From Trichuris trichiura (lineage: Eukaryota > Nematoda > Enoplea > Trichinellida > Trichuridae), in the NCBI GenBank assembly GCA_037903355.1, contig JBAJFE010000014.1:186001-250000 (forward strand): a stretch of DNA of 64,000 nt. The letters are read 5' to 3'. Of the stretch, positions 37,601 to 48,445 are shown piece by piece. A program made the translations under genes and the position numbers. Each line of letters opens with the position of its first letter. Position 1 is the stretch's first letter. The notes below the pieces were generated by a model. It saw nothing but the letters and a program-made list of their open reading frames with translations. It ran no database searches and was not told the origin of the DNA.

Positions 37601-38868
37601 TGAGTAATCATAAGCGCACGGTTCTTATTAATAAATTATATTTTCCCTTCTTATTTGACTCAAAGTAAGCTGCTAAAAAATTTATGAACGAAATTGCTCT
37701 GGAATAATGTCTACCCTCTACTATAGGACATTTATTCTCCTCAGATTCTAGTTCTACAATTAAACGTACTTGTTAGACTACACCAATACTTCTGAAAACA
37801 ATCAAGTCGCAAAATTTAATATTTTCATCATCCTTCTCCAGTAGGACAACCTGTCACGTCTTCGCTTAGCAGCGCGAGTATACTCAGTTTTAACGTTATA
37901 TTTACAATCACAAATTGTGGCTATTTATTAGCATAAAAACTGATCATGTGAAACGCTGACAAAATGGAATACACGAACACTTTAGGTTTGACGCTGCTTC
38001 TACCCTATTTGCTAACCATCGATCGGTCGTACTTGGAAGGCGCCAAGCTGCGCATTTTCACCTCTGCAACGGATCCTGAAAAGGCGGACGAACAGAAAAC
38101 CCAGTAAGTAGGATCAAATATCCCAAGGCATCGTAAAATTTGTCTTTGTTCGTAAATTGGCGCGAAGTACTCATAACATTTGAAATGTAGGTAAATCGGA
38201 GCTGCTTCCTTGAAAAGGGATGTAGCGTTAGTTTTAAGCACTTGTGATGGAGTATGCTTAAATGCATTTTGCGAAAATTAATACTAAGCACTTCTCAAGC
38301 GTGGGTCTACGCTAGAAGATAGCAGAGAAGGAAGATTCTGTTCAATCTCGAAACGATAATTATTCAGGCTCGCGGATCTGTTTGCCATGTTCCGCATCGA
38401 CGTAAAGGACGTGTTCGTCATACCCGACATTCTACGAAACCCTCAGGATGCCACCATGGCTGAATTCAATCAGCTGATGGATAAATTCAAGACAAGTGAA
38501 AACAACAGTTTACAACAAGAGATAGGGGGTGACTTCACTGTTTACACTGACGACGTTGAGCTCGCTTCCATGAAACTACGAGTAAGTAACTTGGAAAGCA
38601 TTTTTGCCAATTAAAATGCACAATATATGCCCAAAAAAGCCATACAAATGTGATTTTTGTTTAGACGAATGAACAGCTCAGAATTAGGGAAGAAATGCTG
38701 CAACATTCTAAAGATGCTAACCTCGTTGTGGTAACTTTGCCTGTACCACGAAAGAAGGCAGTTTCAGCCACGTTGTATTTGGCCTGGCTGGAAATGCTAA
38801 CCAAAGACATGCCACCGGTGCTACTGGTTCGAGGCAATCAGAAATCAGTGCTGACCTACCAGAATTAG
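31693..38868 (+). CDS. nkcc-1: Na-K-2Cl cotransporter (SLC12A1/2/3 group), 16 exons, complete
   Basis: Exons: 31693-32076, 32355-32456, 32515-32686, 33101-33240, 33291-33742, 34336-34432, 34604-34711, 34763-34886, 34976-35233, 35592-35803, 36049-36332, 36388-36664, 37164-37509, 37986-38103, 38368-38581, 38665-38868. Every junction is GT-AG and phases match, giving 1163 aa (human NKCC1 is 1212). A Ser/Thr-rich cytosolic N-terminus precedes the membrane domain: VKLGWIEGVL, SVFGVIFYLRLTWI, ISRTLGAEFGGSIG, GFAETIVSL, ANISGDL..P..AIPKGTLL and ISNFFMATYALINY, then INWWAALIT. The long C-terminal domain has VNWGSS, RPQILLLTGSP, DVWWLYDDGGLTLL and LLVRGNQKSVLT. It imports Na, K and Cl together across the plasma membrane for ion and volume balance. 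The extracellular loop encoded around 34336-34603 is compact. The acceptor at 36049 has a poor pyrimidine tract. Confidence 0.95.
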
Positions 38869-40422
38869 CATTTTCGGTGGAAGAGGAAGCAGCGAACCCA
38901 GAAGCCTACTTCTGCGTTACAAATGTGGGCTCCATCAACAATTCGATGCATGCAAACGGTCGCTGACTTAATGAATCAGAGCAGAATTACCAGAATTGTT
39001 GCGACTGGCGGGTGCTTCTACGAGTTCACAGCAATTTGGCTGTTTCCTTGCTCTCCTCGCGCTCAACATTCCTGTTGATTCGTTCAAAATTCATAGCTTA
39101 TCATAGATTGTAATAATACATGATTAAACTATTAATGCTAAGACATTAGTACAGCGATTTACCTTGAAACAGTAGTGATTTCTACGTGACCACATTCAAC
39201 ATTACGAGATGTGCCGATGCTGATTTTGGGACTCTCAGTTTCAGCAACGATACTGTCTATTCAAGGTTAACGGAAATAACGAGAAAAGTATATATGAGTG
39301 TATATGAACATACTCTGTACAACGGTGAGACACAGAAAGGCGTTCACGGAGCACAAAACGGAAACGAACACGCCGACGGTGGAACAGGATGAGGCGGGAA
39401 CACCCACTGGGGAAAATACTGGAAGAAGAGCAAGTGCGCATCGAAACTGTCGGCTTAAATAACGGCGCAGGCGAACGAGAATAGATATCATCTGTGTGGG
39501 AAAGGAATTTAACTGACAAGTGGCAATCAAACCGACAGTTTCGCAGTTGAGGAAACAGGGAGTGCGGACCCCTTTTCGCAGCTAACTTTCATGAGTAACC
39601 TATTTGTAAAGCGATGAGCTCTGTGCAACGTAAGCACTTGTCAAGCTGCGCCTTCAGGCAGCCATACTCTGCTCACCGAACCGTACCTGAGTAAAAATGA
39701 ATACAGCATAATTAAGAAGTTAAATGAAAGGAAGATAAAGGGAAGTGAAGACTTACGAATTTTTATTTCTCCAAAGCTTCGTGGTTGACTTTGAACCGCC
39801 ATCAGCGAAGGATAAAAATTAGAGGAACAACATAAAGGGGAAGGTAAATACATTAGAAATTAAAGGTTAAAAGTATGAATAAAAGGGTAGTTCAAAGTTG
39901 GTTCATTCTAAACACATTAGCAGCCGATCCTCCCGCGTTGCATATTTTGGTACAACTAATATGAATGACCCAACTCCAAAGCAGCCCAATCCTATCCTGA
40001 ATCTCTTGAATCTGACAGATAATTCTTCTTGAGGAAACCATTAGAAACTACTATGGCGCTGGCTGTGGCATTTTACATTATTTGTAAGATGATAACGGAA
40101 GTATTAAAACTCGAAGTGCGAAACTATTTCGCAGCGCAAATACAGCAGAGTTGTTTGCATTGTAAAGTCGACACTAAGTATACAGAATGAAACCAATTCA
40201 ATTTTTGATCTCTTTCGTCTGAACAAATCGTTCCAAACGCTAACGCTGAGTCAACAATATGAAGTATCTTTGTTGAACGAAAATCCTGTTACAACAATTT
40301 GAATTAAATTAAAAACTGCAAAGTTTTGCATTGATGTGAGTTGCGTTTAAGATTCTAGTGCTGTGAATAACTGATTGAAGGGAAGCAAACGAATATAATA
40401 TACATTCTAATCGTGTTGAAGC
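38869..40422. other. Spacer between cotransporter and protease
   Basis: Includes the cotransporter 3' UTR. Opposed frames at 39186-39530 have no recognisable product. Confidence 0.4.
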
Positions 40423-40674
40423 CTAGAACGATTCCAGGTATTTTTTAGACAATTTAAGTAAAGGCGTAGCTTCCTTTTCCCCACAGACGAACTGCCCGCC
40501 CACAATAATGACAGGCGTTATTTGCACTGTAAGTGAATTAACGGGAAGCTCTGAGAAAAGATAGCATGCTATCATTTTTAACACTGGATGATTCTTAACG
40601 GGTCTGAGGATTTTTGTAATGGAGTAACTGTTGCCTGAACTGGAAAAGAACTTGCACACCTGTACACTTCGCAA
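40423..40674 (-). CDS. Unassigned ORF with weak thioredoxin-fold resemblance
   Basis: An 83-codon minus-strand frame ends with ITPVIIVGGQFVCGEKEATP followed by a Leu/Lys helix. A cis-proline TP before a beta strand and a G.FVCG turn is the pattern seen in the second half of glutaredoxin/DsbA-like folds. The usual CxxC active site is absent (VCKFFSSSG at the N-terminus). The ATG lies only about 55 bp from the divergent protease ATG. It could equally be a 3' exon of a larger gene or a chance ORF. Confidence 0.22.
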   Translation of the reverse strand: MRSVQVCKFFSSSGNSYSITKILRPVKNHPVLKMIACYLFSELPVNSLTVQITPVIIVGGQFVCGEKEATPLLKLSKKYLESF

Positions 40675-40728
40675 ACGTGACTGCTTTATAAGCGACCTCT
40701 TTTCTTATACACGCAACGTACACAATAA

Positions 40729-43700
40729 ATGAATTGTAAACTAATCCTATTCAGTCTTTCACTGATCCTACTCGTTCTGGTATGCGTCGTACAGTTCATT
40801 CCACTGAAGATAATCATCTGACTCATTTTCAGCAATTGAAAGCCAAAGGCTCGCAAAAGCAAAAAGATTATCCTTGCGGCATTTCAGCTTTTCCACATAC
40901 ACTGAAGCGCCCACTACAGAGAATCAAAAATGGATGGGAGGCAAAACCGCATTCATTTCCTTGGATAGTAGCAATTTTCTACAAGCACAATAAAGAACTT
41001 AAAGTATATTGTGGAGGAAGTGTGATCGATTTGCAAAAGAAAAACTACTCAAGCCTAGTGTTAACGGCAACACATTGCTTTGCCACTGGGTAAGAAAGCG
41101 TACAACTCGTGTGCATGAGAATATTCAGGTACATAGTAAGTCGGAATGCATGATTCACGGAAACAGAAAGTGAAAAGGGTTGAAAGCCTATCTAAGCAAA
41201 CAATATTAGGTCTGTCGTCTCATTGCGAGTCTGAATGAACTAACTAGACACCTATTTATACCCTATTATAAAAGTTGTAAACAGAGGCCCCTCTGAGGTA
41301 GAACCGCGTCAAATAATTCAGACACTTCCTACGTATTACTGTCGGGTAAAAATTATTTTTATTGGCATACGCGGATAAAAAAACATTATAACTGCGCAGC
41401 AATGATGGTCATTGACGTGATTTCTGCCACTTATCTACTGATTATACCGTAGGAAAAAATTTGATAAGCCAAGTGACTATTTCGTTGTCGCCGGATTACA
41501 TGATATCAGTAATCAAAATGACGTGGCTGTACAACGAAGCGACGTCGCCAAATACTTACGTTTGGACTTCATTAACGGCGTCTTCCAAAACGATGTAAGC
41601 GTTGTGATACTGGAACAGCCCCTACTATTCACTCAGTATGTCCGACCCATATGTCTACCCAAACCTTGCGGGACAAATGCTCCATCGTCAGGATGTGTTG
41701 TTGCCGGATGGGGACTACAAAACGGTAAGTCACTTCGAACGTTTCAAACCGATCACGGTTACCGTTGAAGCCAGCAAGGTAAAAGTTTTACTTTAAACGT
41801 TGGGATGGCTATCAGAAAAAAGACAACCTGTATTTAAATTATCACAAACACTAATGAACGCAAAGTTTTCGCAGCTCATTTCTCAGACTGTTAGAATCTT
41901 AATCATTAATGATAGTAAACTTTGCATGGAAAATTAAGGCCAACGTGTATGCGTAGAGTATACTGGTATTCACTCAAACATAAACAGTCTTAGAGACGCG
42001 GCTAGTAGAAGTCGTCTTTCTTCGTCCATCTGAACGAATGACGGGAACCCTACCACACAGAAGAACTGAAGTGTCGCGCAGCCTGGAACATTTTATTGTG
42101 CAAAAATTAGGCGACAACTATTATGATTAGCAGCAGTAGTGTACGCTGAAGCGTAAACAAGGACTAGAAGATTTCACGATACTACAAACCATGACAGCCT
42201 AAGGACTCATCATCAAACAACAACAAAGCCTTCCGCACTGTTCAAATATGCCTTAAAACGTTAATTTTTAATACCGCGGAAGACGGGCCAAGCTTGGCTT
42301 AAAAACGATGGCCTAACTATAAAAATATTTTGTATTTTTCAACGGGACAAGCTCCGTAAAAATAATCCAAAAATGTTAAGACGTATTAATACTTAACCAC
42401 GAGGTCCCCTGGCGCTTCCATCTGGCAAAGGTAGAAGAAGCTATGCATTGCTGACATAACGCTAACTGTAACTGCAATAAAAAAATTTTTACTTAGTGTA
42501 AAGTGAACTGCTCCAATCAAACCGAGTAGCTAAAGGTTGAGTAGCAGAAACGTCCTAGAGTTTCCGATGTGCATGTCTCAGGTAGGCGAAAAACGCTCCC
42601 GGCAAACTATCTCCTCTCTTTCTCTATAGCTACCATTTCAGGCTGTGTAAGTTCATTTAGAAGACACGGATCAAGCGTACGTTAGCCTATTCCCCGTATT
42701 AAGAATATGTACAAGACAAAGTACTCAAACTCTCCCTGATCTTATACTACTATATATACATGGGAAAGGGGTTGAAGTCAAAACCCCGGAAGGTCGAGAT
42801 CCTGAATAAGTTGAAAATGCGCTGTAAAGTTTGGCCTTGTGGCAGTTGTGCATTGCCATTTTCCAAATAAGGAATGGGTTTGAGTAGAGGCGTTATTATA
42901 CCGGCCTTGTTTTTTAGATTTGTTAGATCACTAGCTCAAACAAGACCAGTACAAGAACGCCTCTCCTCAAATGCACTTCCTATTGAGGAGATGGCAATGC
43001 ACAACTGCCACAAGGCCAAACTTTACAGTGCACTTTCGACCTATTCGGGATTTTAAATGCTACCGTTGAAAAAGCTATTAGGTTCAGAAAACGACGGACT
43101 CTCATGTCCTGTTTACATTGAAAAATAAAAGCTTCAGTTGGGAAGAGCCCAGTGCCGAAACACCTTCATTCCACGAACTTAGTAAGGGGTTAACCATAAA
43201 CGAATTACAAAATTTCTAAACGCTGCTACAAGAAACTGTTTTCAGAAACGAAGTGCACTCTAATAGGACGGAATTTCATTGCCAAAACTTAAGACTGCGT
43301 CACCAACACAGTAACGAACATAAAACTACCCAAAAGGTTGCGTATCAAGTACCAACTGTTTACGAAATTGCACATAAATTTTTAAAGTAGAATATCAAAC
43401 GGGTAGCTGGTAAGTAAACTTAGACAGTCGCGCAAGTTAATAATGAGGTCATATTTCCACCTTTGCCTGCAATTCGATTCTATCCGCCGCTCACTTGCTG
43501 AAGTATCTAGTTTATTTGTTCAGTTGCGGTTTGTTAAGATTCAGGAAAACAGATACAAAGTGTAGAGACGAGAGGGACAACCCTTTGCATAAAGTTTTCT
43601 CAGTGAAAAAATGACGTATACAGTCTATTACGTATAGGAGCCCCGGCAAAGACTTTGCAAATGATGGACGTAACAATCTCAAACCCTAAGAAGTGCATAG

Positions 43701-44820
43701 AAGACTATGGAGACCAATTCAACCACCATCAGCAAATATGCGTAAACATTCCTAGAACCAAGAGGAATGCTTGCAAAGTAAGGGAAAACGTAAAATCTAC
43801 GATCCTCAGCATGAATTATTGCGTATACCAGTAGAAAAAAGTGGAACATCTTTAGAAGCTTTTGCTAAAGTTATAATTTACATTTTAGGATCATTGATTA
43901 ATTTTTAAACTAACCTGACTTCCTACTTCTTACAGAATGACAACCCGTTCTTGTTGAATCATTTATTGCGACAGATCTCTCTGGACCTACGACCGACGTT
44001 GTCCCGCCGTCAGCGTTAAATTTTTGTGTTCGTAAAGCTCTGTATATCGACGCGTTCTTCCAAGGTTTCTTATAAATATTCCCTTATTTTTTTAGCTTGT
44101 TAATTTCGCCAAAGTCTGTTCGCTGATAAGCTTATGAATGCGACAGCACGATAAATACATGCTTGTTAGAGGGTTGGTACAACAAGGTAAACAGGTAAAG
44201 TGTACTCTGAAAATAAAGCAACAGTTCAAAAGAATAAAACATACTTAACTAAGGAAATGGAAGGATTTTGTCTAACATATGCGCGCCTGTTTAGTGTTAA
44301 CAAACGGCCACGGTTTTACCCAGCATTGGGAGATGCAGATATGATACATGTCGCACATATAAAAATTCAACCAAGATTGCTCCACATTTACTTCCCCATT
44401 TTGGTCAGTTTTACAAATTGCAAATGCTGCATGCATTGCTAAAATCGCAGGCAGTAAGAGCCCTTTACGAAAGGGCACCTATGGCATTTTTTCGCTTTGT
44501 TAGAACGGCCTACGCTTATTTATTCACTCGCACTGCTATTTCAGAATCTAGCAAGCACTTTATACTACCTATACTTTTAGGGAGATTCTGGAGGGCCACT
44601 TTTTTGTAAGGAAGGATCAAAGTTCTTTCAATACGGCATAGTCAGCTATGGTGCATCATGCGAAGAAATGGACAGCGCAAGTGTGTACACCCGCGTACCC
44701 GCGTTCTTAGTTTGGATCAACCATATGGCAGAAGTTCACAATCCACGAAATGAATCAGAATTTAAACATCTGAAAGGAGTTGTAGCAAAAGCTGCGAAGA
44801 GGGAAGCATGCATTGAGTAG
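40729..44820 (+). CDS. Secreted chymotrypsin-fold (S1A) serine protease, 5 exons
   Basis: Exons 40729-40779, 40833-41089, 41453-41724, 43638-43777 and 44581-44820, GT-AG with matching phases, give 319 aa. A hydrophobic signal peptide (MNCKLILFSLSLILLVL) is almost all of exon 1. A pro-region follows with activation site QR|IKNG (after Arg47), then FPWIVAIFY. The catalytic triad is present: His98 in TATHC, Asp150 in NDVSV and Ser243 in GDSGGP. GWGLQN and VSYG are also present. The S1-pocket residue equivalent to 189 reads Asn (NACKGDSGGP), not Asp (trypsin) or Ser (chymotrypsin), and the 226 position looks like Ser rather than Gly, so specificity is unusual. A 36-residue charged C-terminal extension follows the usual domain end. 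Likely secreted. Confidence 0.9.
42265..42370. repeat. Dispersed repeat copy in protease intron 3
   Basis: Contains AATACCGCGGAAGACGGGCC and CAACGGGACAAGCTCCGTAA, matching the copy at 20925-21005 (GAAGACGGGTC, CAACGAGACAGGCTTTCCGTAA). Intronic. Confidence 0.5.
42799..43052. mobile_element. 254-bp near-full-length foldback in protease intron 3
   Basis: The left half (42799 to about 42920) and the right half (about 42935-43052) are reverse complements over roughly 118 bp. A strongly conserved 45-bp segment includes GTAAAGTTTGGCCTTGTGGC, with moderate divergence inside. The RNA copy would form one long hairpin. No ORF or clear target duplication is seen. It is a foldback/MITE-like insertion. 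Confidence 0.75.
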
Positions 44821-45971
44821 AACTAAATGAACCTATCTACCTTTGCACGTACGCCTCAATAACTCTCATTTACCTCACCTGGGGGTGACAGCCCAAATGA
44901 ATAAAATAAAATGTATTTTCATTTCAAATGCAGCAAAAGACAAGGTTTTACATATAAAGAAGAAAAGCTGATCATTTTCACGAAGAGCATAAAACTTTTA
45001 GGTAAATGTAATAATGTTACTAGATACGGTTCAGCCTGACAACCATTTAACAACTTTGAAAACGCTAGTCTGATTGATTATTTTCCTACGTGTCAAAGGG
45101 ATTTTAAGAGTACAGCTTTTGTGACAAATACTGACAGCAAGATGAGCTCATTGACGAAACTTTAGCGCTTTTGCGTGTAATGCCTCGCTTTACCGGCACA
45201 AGCCTATGCTAAACAGTAGACAAGTCGCAGAAGCGCTTTATACTGTCTTTCCGTCTTAGTAGTCAAGCAAGGAGGAATAAAAGTTCGTACCTTTCAGGAC
45301 CTACGGGTCTAGCCAAGAGGAACAAGAGAGTTCTTTATCCGTTCTTGTTTATCCCATCAAAAAGAGCAGACTGTAACGTTCTGTCCTTCAATGAAAAGCT
45401 ACATATCCATTACAGTAGACTAGTCAATTCAGCATTGACCAGTCAAAACCGGCAGTTTTGTCATTTTCCACACTTCATATTTAAACCATGTGTACTTAGC
45501 TCTAGATGCCCAAATGTAACGTGCCGTTGATAACCTTTTGACAAGATCATATTTGCATATTACTTACTGACATATTCCTTGCGGGCTGTTCTGTTCTATT
45601 CTACGGTTCACATTTTTCCATTCGCTAATGATGCGGTAAGGATACCCGAAAAGCTTCATGTATGCTAATTGAGATCTCAAATAAAACGTTTAACCTTTGA
45701 TAGTTCAGGCCCGTAAGAAAAGTGGGTGTCTCTTAACAGGCTTTGGTTGTTTCATAGTTGATCTTCGGTTCACGGCTTTGGCCTGCCCAAAACAGATCAT
45801 AGTCGTGAACCGAAAATCAGCTATGAAGGCCGTAAGAAATCACAAGGAACAAAACTGTGTCTGCTAAAAATAAAGTTACGACACTCATTCTCGCGCAGAT
45901 TTCCAAAAACGAATCTCCGAACGATACCAGCCCTGAGAGTTTTGAACTCTGAATTCATTAACAGTTTAGAA
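44821..45971. other. Spacer with a stem-loop
   Basis: No gene is recognised. An inverted repeat of about 27 bp with mismatches lies at about 45754-45830 (CTTCGGTTCACG pairing with CGTGAACCGAA). Confidence 0.4.
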
Positions 45972-48240
45972 CATAGCTTCTCAAACTTTTTGCTTCATCG
46001 CCCCCCTGTGAACGTTCCCGAGCGCTAGTGCCCTCCAATTCTGATTGCTCAATTTTGCGCGCGCTGATGGGCTAGAAGGTTGTACGTGGCGCAGCCGGGA
46101 GGTCAGCAGGTTTTCAAACGTTTCCCTCCGTCGCTCCCGGTGGGAACATTTTTGCAAAACCACTACTCGTGAGAACATTTTGCACAAAAGACTTCAACTC
46201 CTCGTCACGTGAAAGGCGTACTATACCACTCCTGCTTTTCCACCAACGATTTTATGATGTGAAAATCTCTGCTTGCCTTTCACAACTCTTCTCACATTTT
46301 TCAGAACATGGAGTCACATATGGAAGAAGCATTCATTAGTCTTTCCGAAAAAAACAGTCAGTGTGCGTCTATTTGTTTTCTTATGCACACCAAACAGAAT
46401 CGTAGTGACAAGGAACCAGATTGAAGTGAAATCGCTTAAGCGAGAAGATACAAAAGAAACTATAACACGAGTTTGCGACTGCACACGAACAGACACTGCT
46501 CAATGTGATGGATGTGCTTGATGCAGTACGAGCAAGTTTTCTATGTTTGGCTGCATCTTTGCCACCATCAGTCTAAGGTCGCCTTGATTCACTATGTCCA
46601 GCCGACTTCTCTTGCTACTTAGCAGCTCCATAACTGCGCTGAATCCGCATTCTGCTAGATAAGACGATGGAAACGCAATAAGGAAGTTTTCTACAGCAGC
46701 CCATAACAGCGGATACAGTTCCCTTATTTCGCGCTGTTGTCACAACTGCTGATATCCCATTTTCCATCTCCGTTCAGCTCTTCATTGCTTTGCAGTTCAA
46801 TCAGTTCTTACTGCAATTCTATCTCCGCTTCGCCGACGTTGGACATAGGGTCTATTGCCCACTGTGGAATTTTTAAGTTAAGGATATCACTGAACCGTTC
46901 CGTGGAGTCAACGTGCAGTATTTCCAAGTGTTGACAGTACACTTAAACTTCTTGTTCAGCGATGTGCTCTTCCTCTTTCAGTGCAGCTAGAAGAGGAAAC
47001 TGATAGATTTCACCGGCCCGCAAGTTTCGTTTGAAAATTGGCAATTTTGCGACGAAAGCAGATATAACTCCTTTTGTTTTAATCAAGTTTAAATCACTGC
47101 CTTGGAGCTGCAAGTTCATTGCATTGAATCTGTAATATAAGTCTGCTAGAAACGGGATGTCATTCCTGCTTTTCTTTAAACTTTCTCCCAGAGACGTGTT
47201 CATCCACCACAAAAATTCTAGAACTGTGTCAAAGAGGCTGTAGGACCGAATTAGACGAGCACCCTCTGACAACCAGCGAACTTCAGTGTGAAGTAACAGG
47301 TGATTGAGATCTTCATCATTCTGTTCACACAGCTGTCTGAATAATCTGTCATACAGCGATTTACTTTTGATGGTATTAACTGTTGTAATAACAAATTGGA
47401 GTGAGCGGCTTAATCGTTCCCTCAGGCGTCCTGCGGCTAAAGGCTGTCGGTGAATGGCGCAATGAACCGCCAAAAGGCCAGGAACGAGCTGCTTCAAATG
47501 TGTGAGAAAACCGCGGTAGCAGCCCACCATAGGCGGTGCTACATCGGTTGCCACAGCAACTTTGCTTTCGGCGTAACGATGTTTTTCTTCTTGAAAAATT
47601 TTTCTACACCAAGGAATATGGTCTCTCCTTTGGCATTTGTCTCCAACTGTGTGGCAAACAGCAGTTCCTGTACCAATGCTTCATCCATTACGAATCTGAC
47701 ATAACCTAATAATAATGCTTCACTGTTAGATAAGATCGATTAATCAAGCTGCAATGAAAAATGCGTTGCTCTCAAGAAGTCGCATAGAGTGCGTTCTACG
47801 TCACTGCTCATTTCGTCAATCCTTTTTTGCACTGTGTCATTACTCAGAGGCATCCTCCTGATTATTCCAGTTGGTGACATGTGCAGTACAGTCTGGATAA
47901 CTTCGCTGATCACAGGAAGCAACAGTTTTTCCCCAATGTTATGTGGCTTTCCACATTTAGCAATCAGTAATGAAATGTTATAAGACGCACGCAGGCCACC
48001 TTTATCTTTTTCTGGTACCGGTGGCAACATACGTGGCAATGTTTTCCTTGTACGAAATTTCTGGTGAAGCGACTGAATGTAGCTGCTGTTCTTGTCACGC
48101 ATGTCTGGATGTACTCTATTAATGCGGTCTTGTAGCCTCGATGGCTTCATAGCTTCGTTCGAGAACACTCTACCACAAATCAAACAAAGAGGTAGCCATT
48201 TATTCGCATGTGATTGTGTAAAACCATACTTCAAATAGCC
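45972..48240 (-). mobile_element. hAT (Buster/ZBED-like) DNA transposon, degraded
   Basis: The left terminus CATAGCTTCTCAAACTTTTT matches the 214-bp MITE end at 23353 and is followed by the same CCCCCC-type stretch. It encloses a minus-strand transposase pseudogene. The right end and target duplication were not located, so the upper boundary is approximate. Confidence 0.65.
46500..48234 (-). pseudogene. hAT family transposase (BED zinc finger type), broken
   Basis: Read on the minus strand from 48234: a BED-finger region (CLICGRVFSNEAMKPS, then the HP turn), then KPHNIGEKLLLP, MPLSNDTVQKRIDEMSSDVE, and a GYVRF / FATQLETNAKGE.IF segment. The catalytic-core HLKQ...VHCAIHRQ and WLSEGA motifs follow, then a C-terminal dimerisation region (ERFSDILNL, QPNIENLLVLHQAHPSH) ending near 46500. 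This order is typical of ZBED5/SCAND3-like domesticated or active hAT proteins. Breaks: a nonsense codon right after LQLD near 47735, a frameshift near 47565, a stop near 46945 and several stops beyond, so it is inactive. Confidence 0.85.
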
Positions 48241-48349
48241 TGAGCTGTACTGCCTGCGTTTCTTTCATACTTCCATCATTGAAAGAACGCCATGAAATGA
48301 TGGTTCTTGTCGTTGCTATATTAGAGGGCTGAGAAGTAGTCGACTTCAC

Positions 48350-48445
48350 TCAGAGCTTGAGGAGGTGGAACTTGGGCGCACGCTCGATAACGCGGTACGG
48401 GCCCCTGTAAAGTGGCTGCAAAGTAGGTCTGTGGCAGTCGACCTG
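48350..48445 (-). pseudogene. Ty3/gypsy LTR-retrotransposon integrase C-terminal remnant
   Basis: The minus-strand frame reads RPTLQPLYRGPYRVIERAPK followed by FHLLKL. This matches the RRPLQPPYDGP(Y/F)RVLER.PK.F.L segment typical of gypsy-type integrase C-termini. Only about 30 residues remain, then stops; no LTRs or upstream pol domains are visible nearby. Confidence 0.6.

Noticed and set aside
41994..42150. Candidate fourth protease exon (TRLVEVVFLRPSERM after a TTAG acceptor)
   Set aside because: The phase fits, but it lacks the expected Cys and G-D-S lead-in; the exon at 43638-43777 fits phase on both sides and supplies the family motifs.
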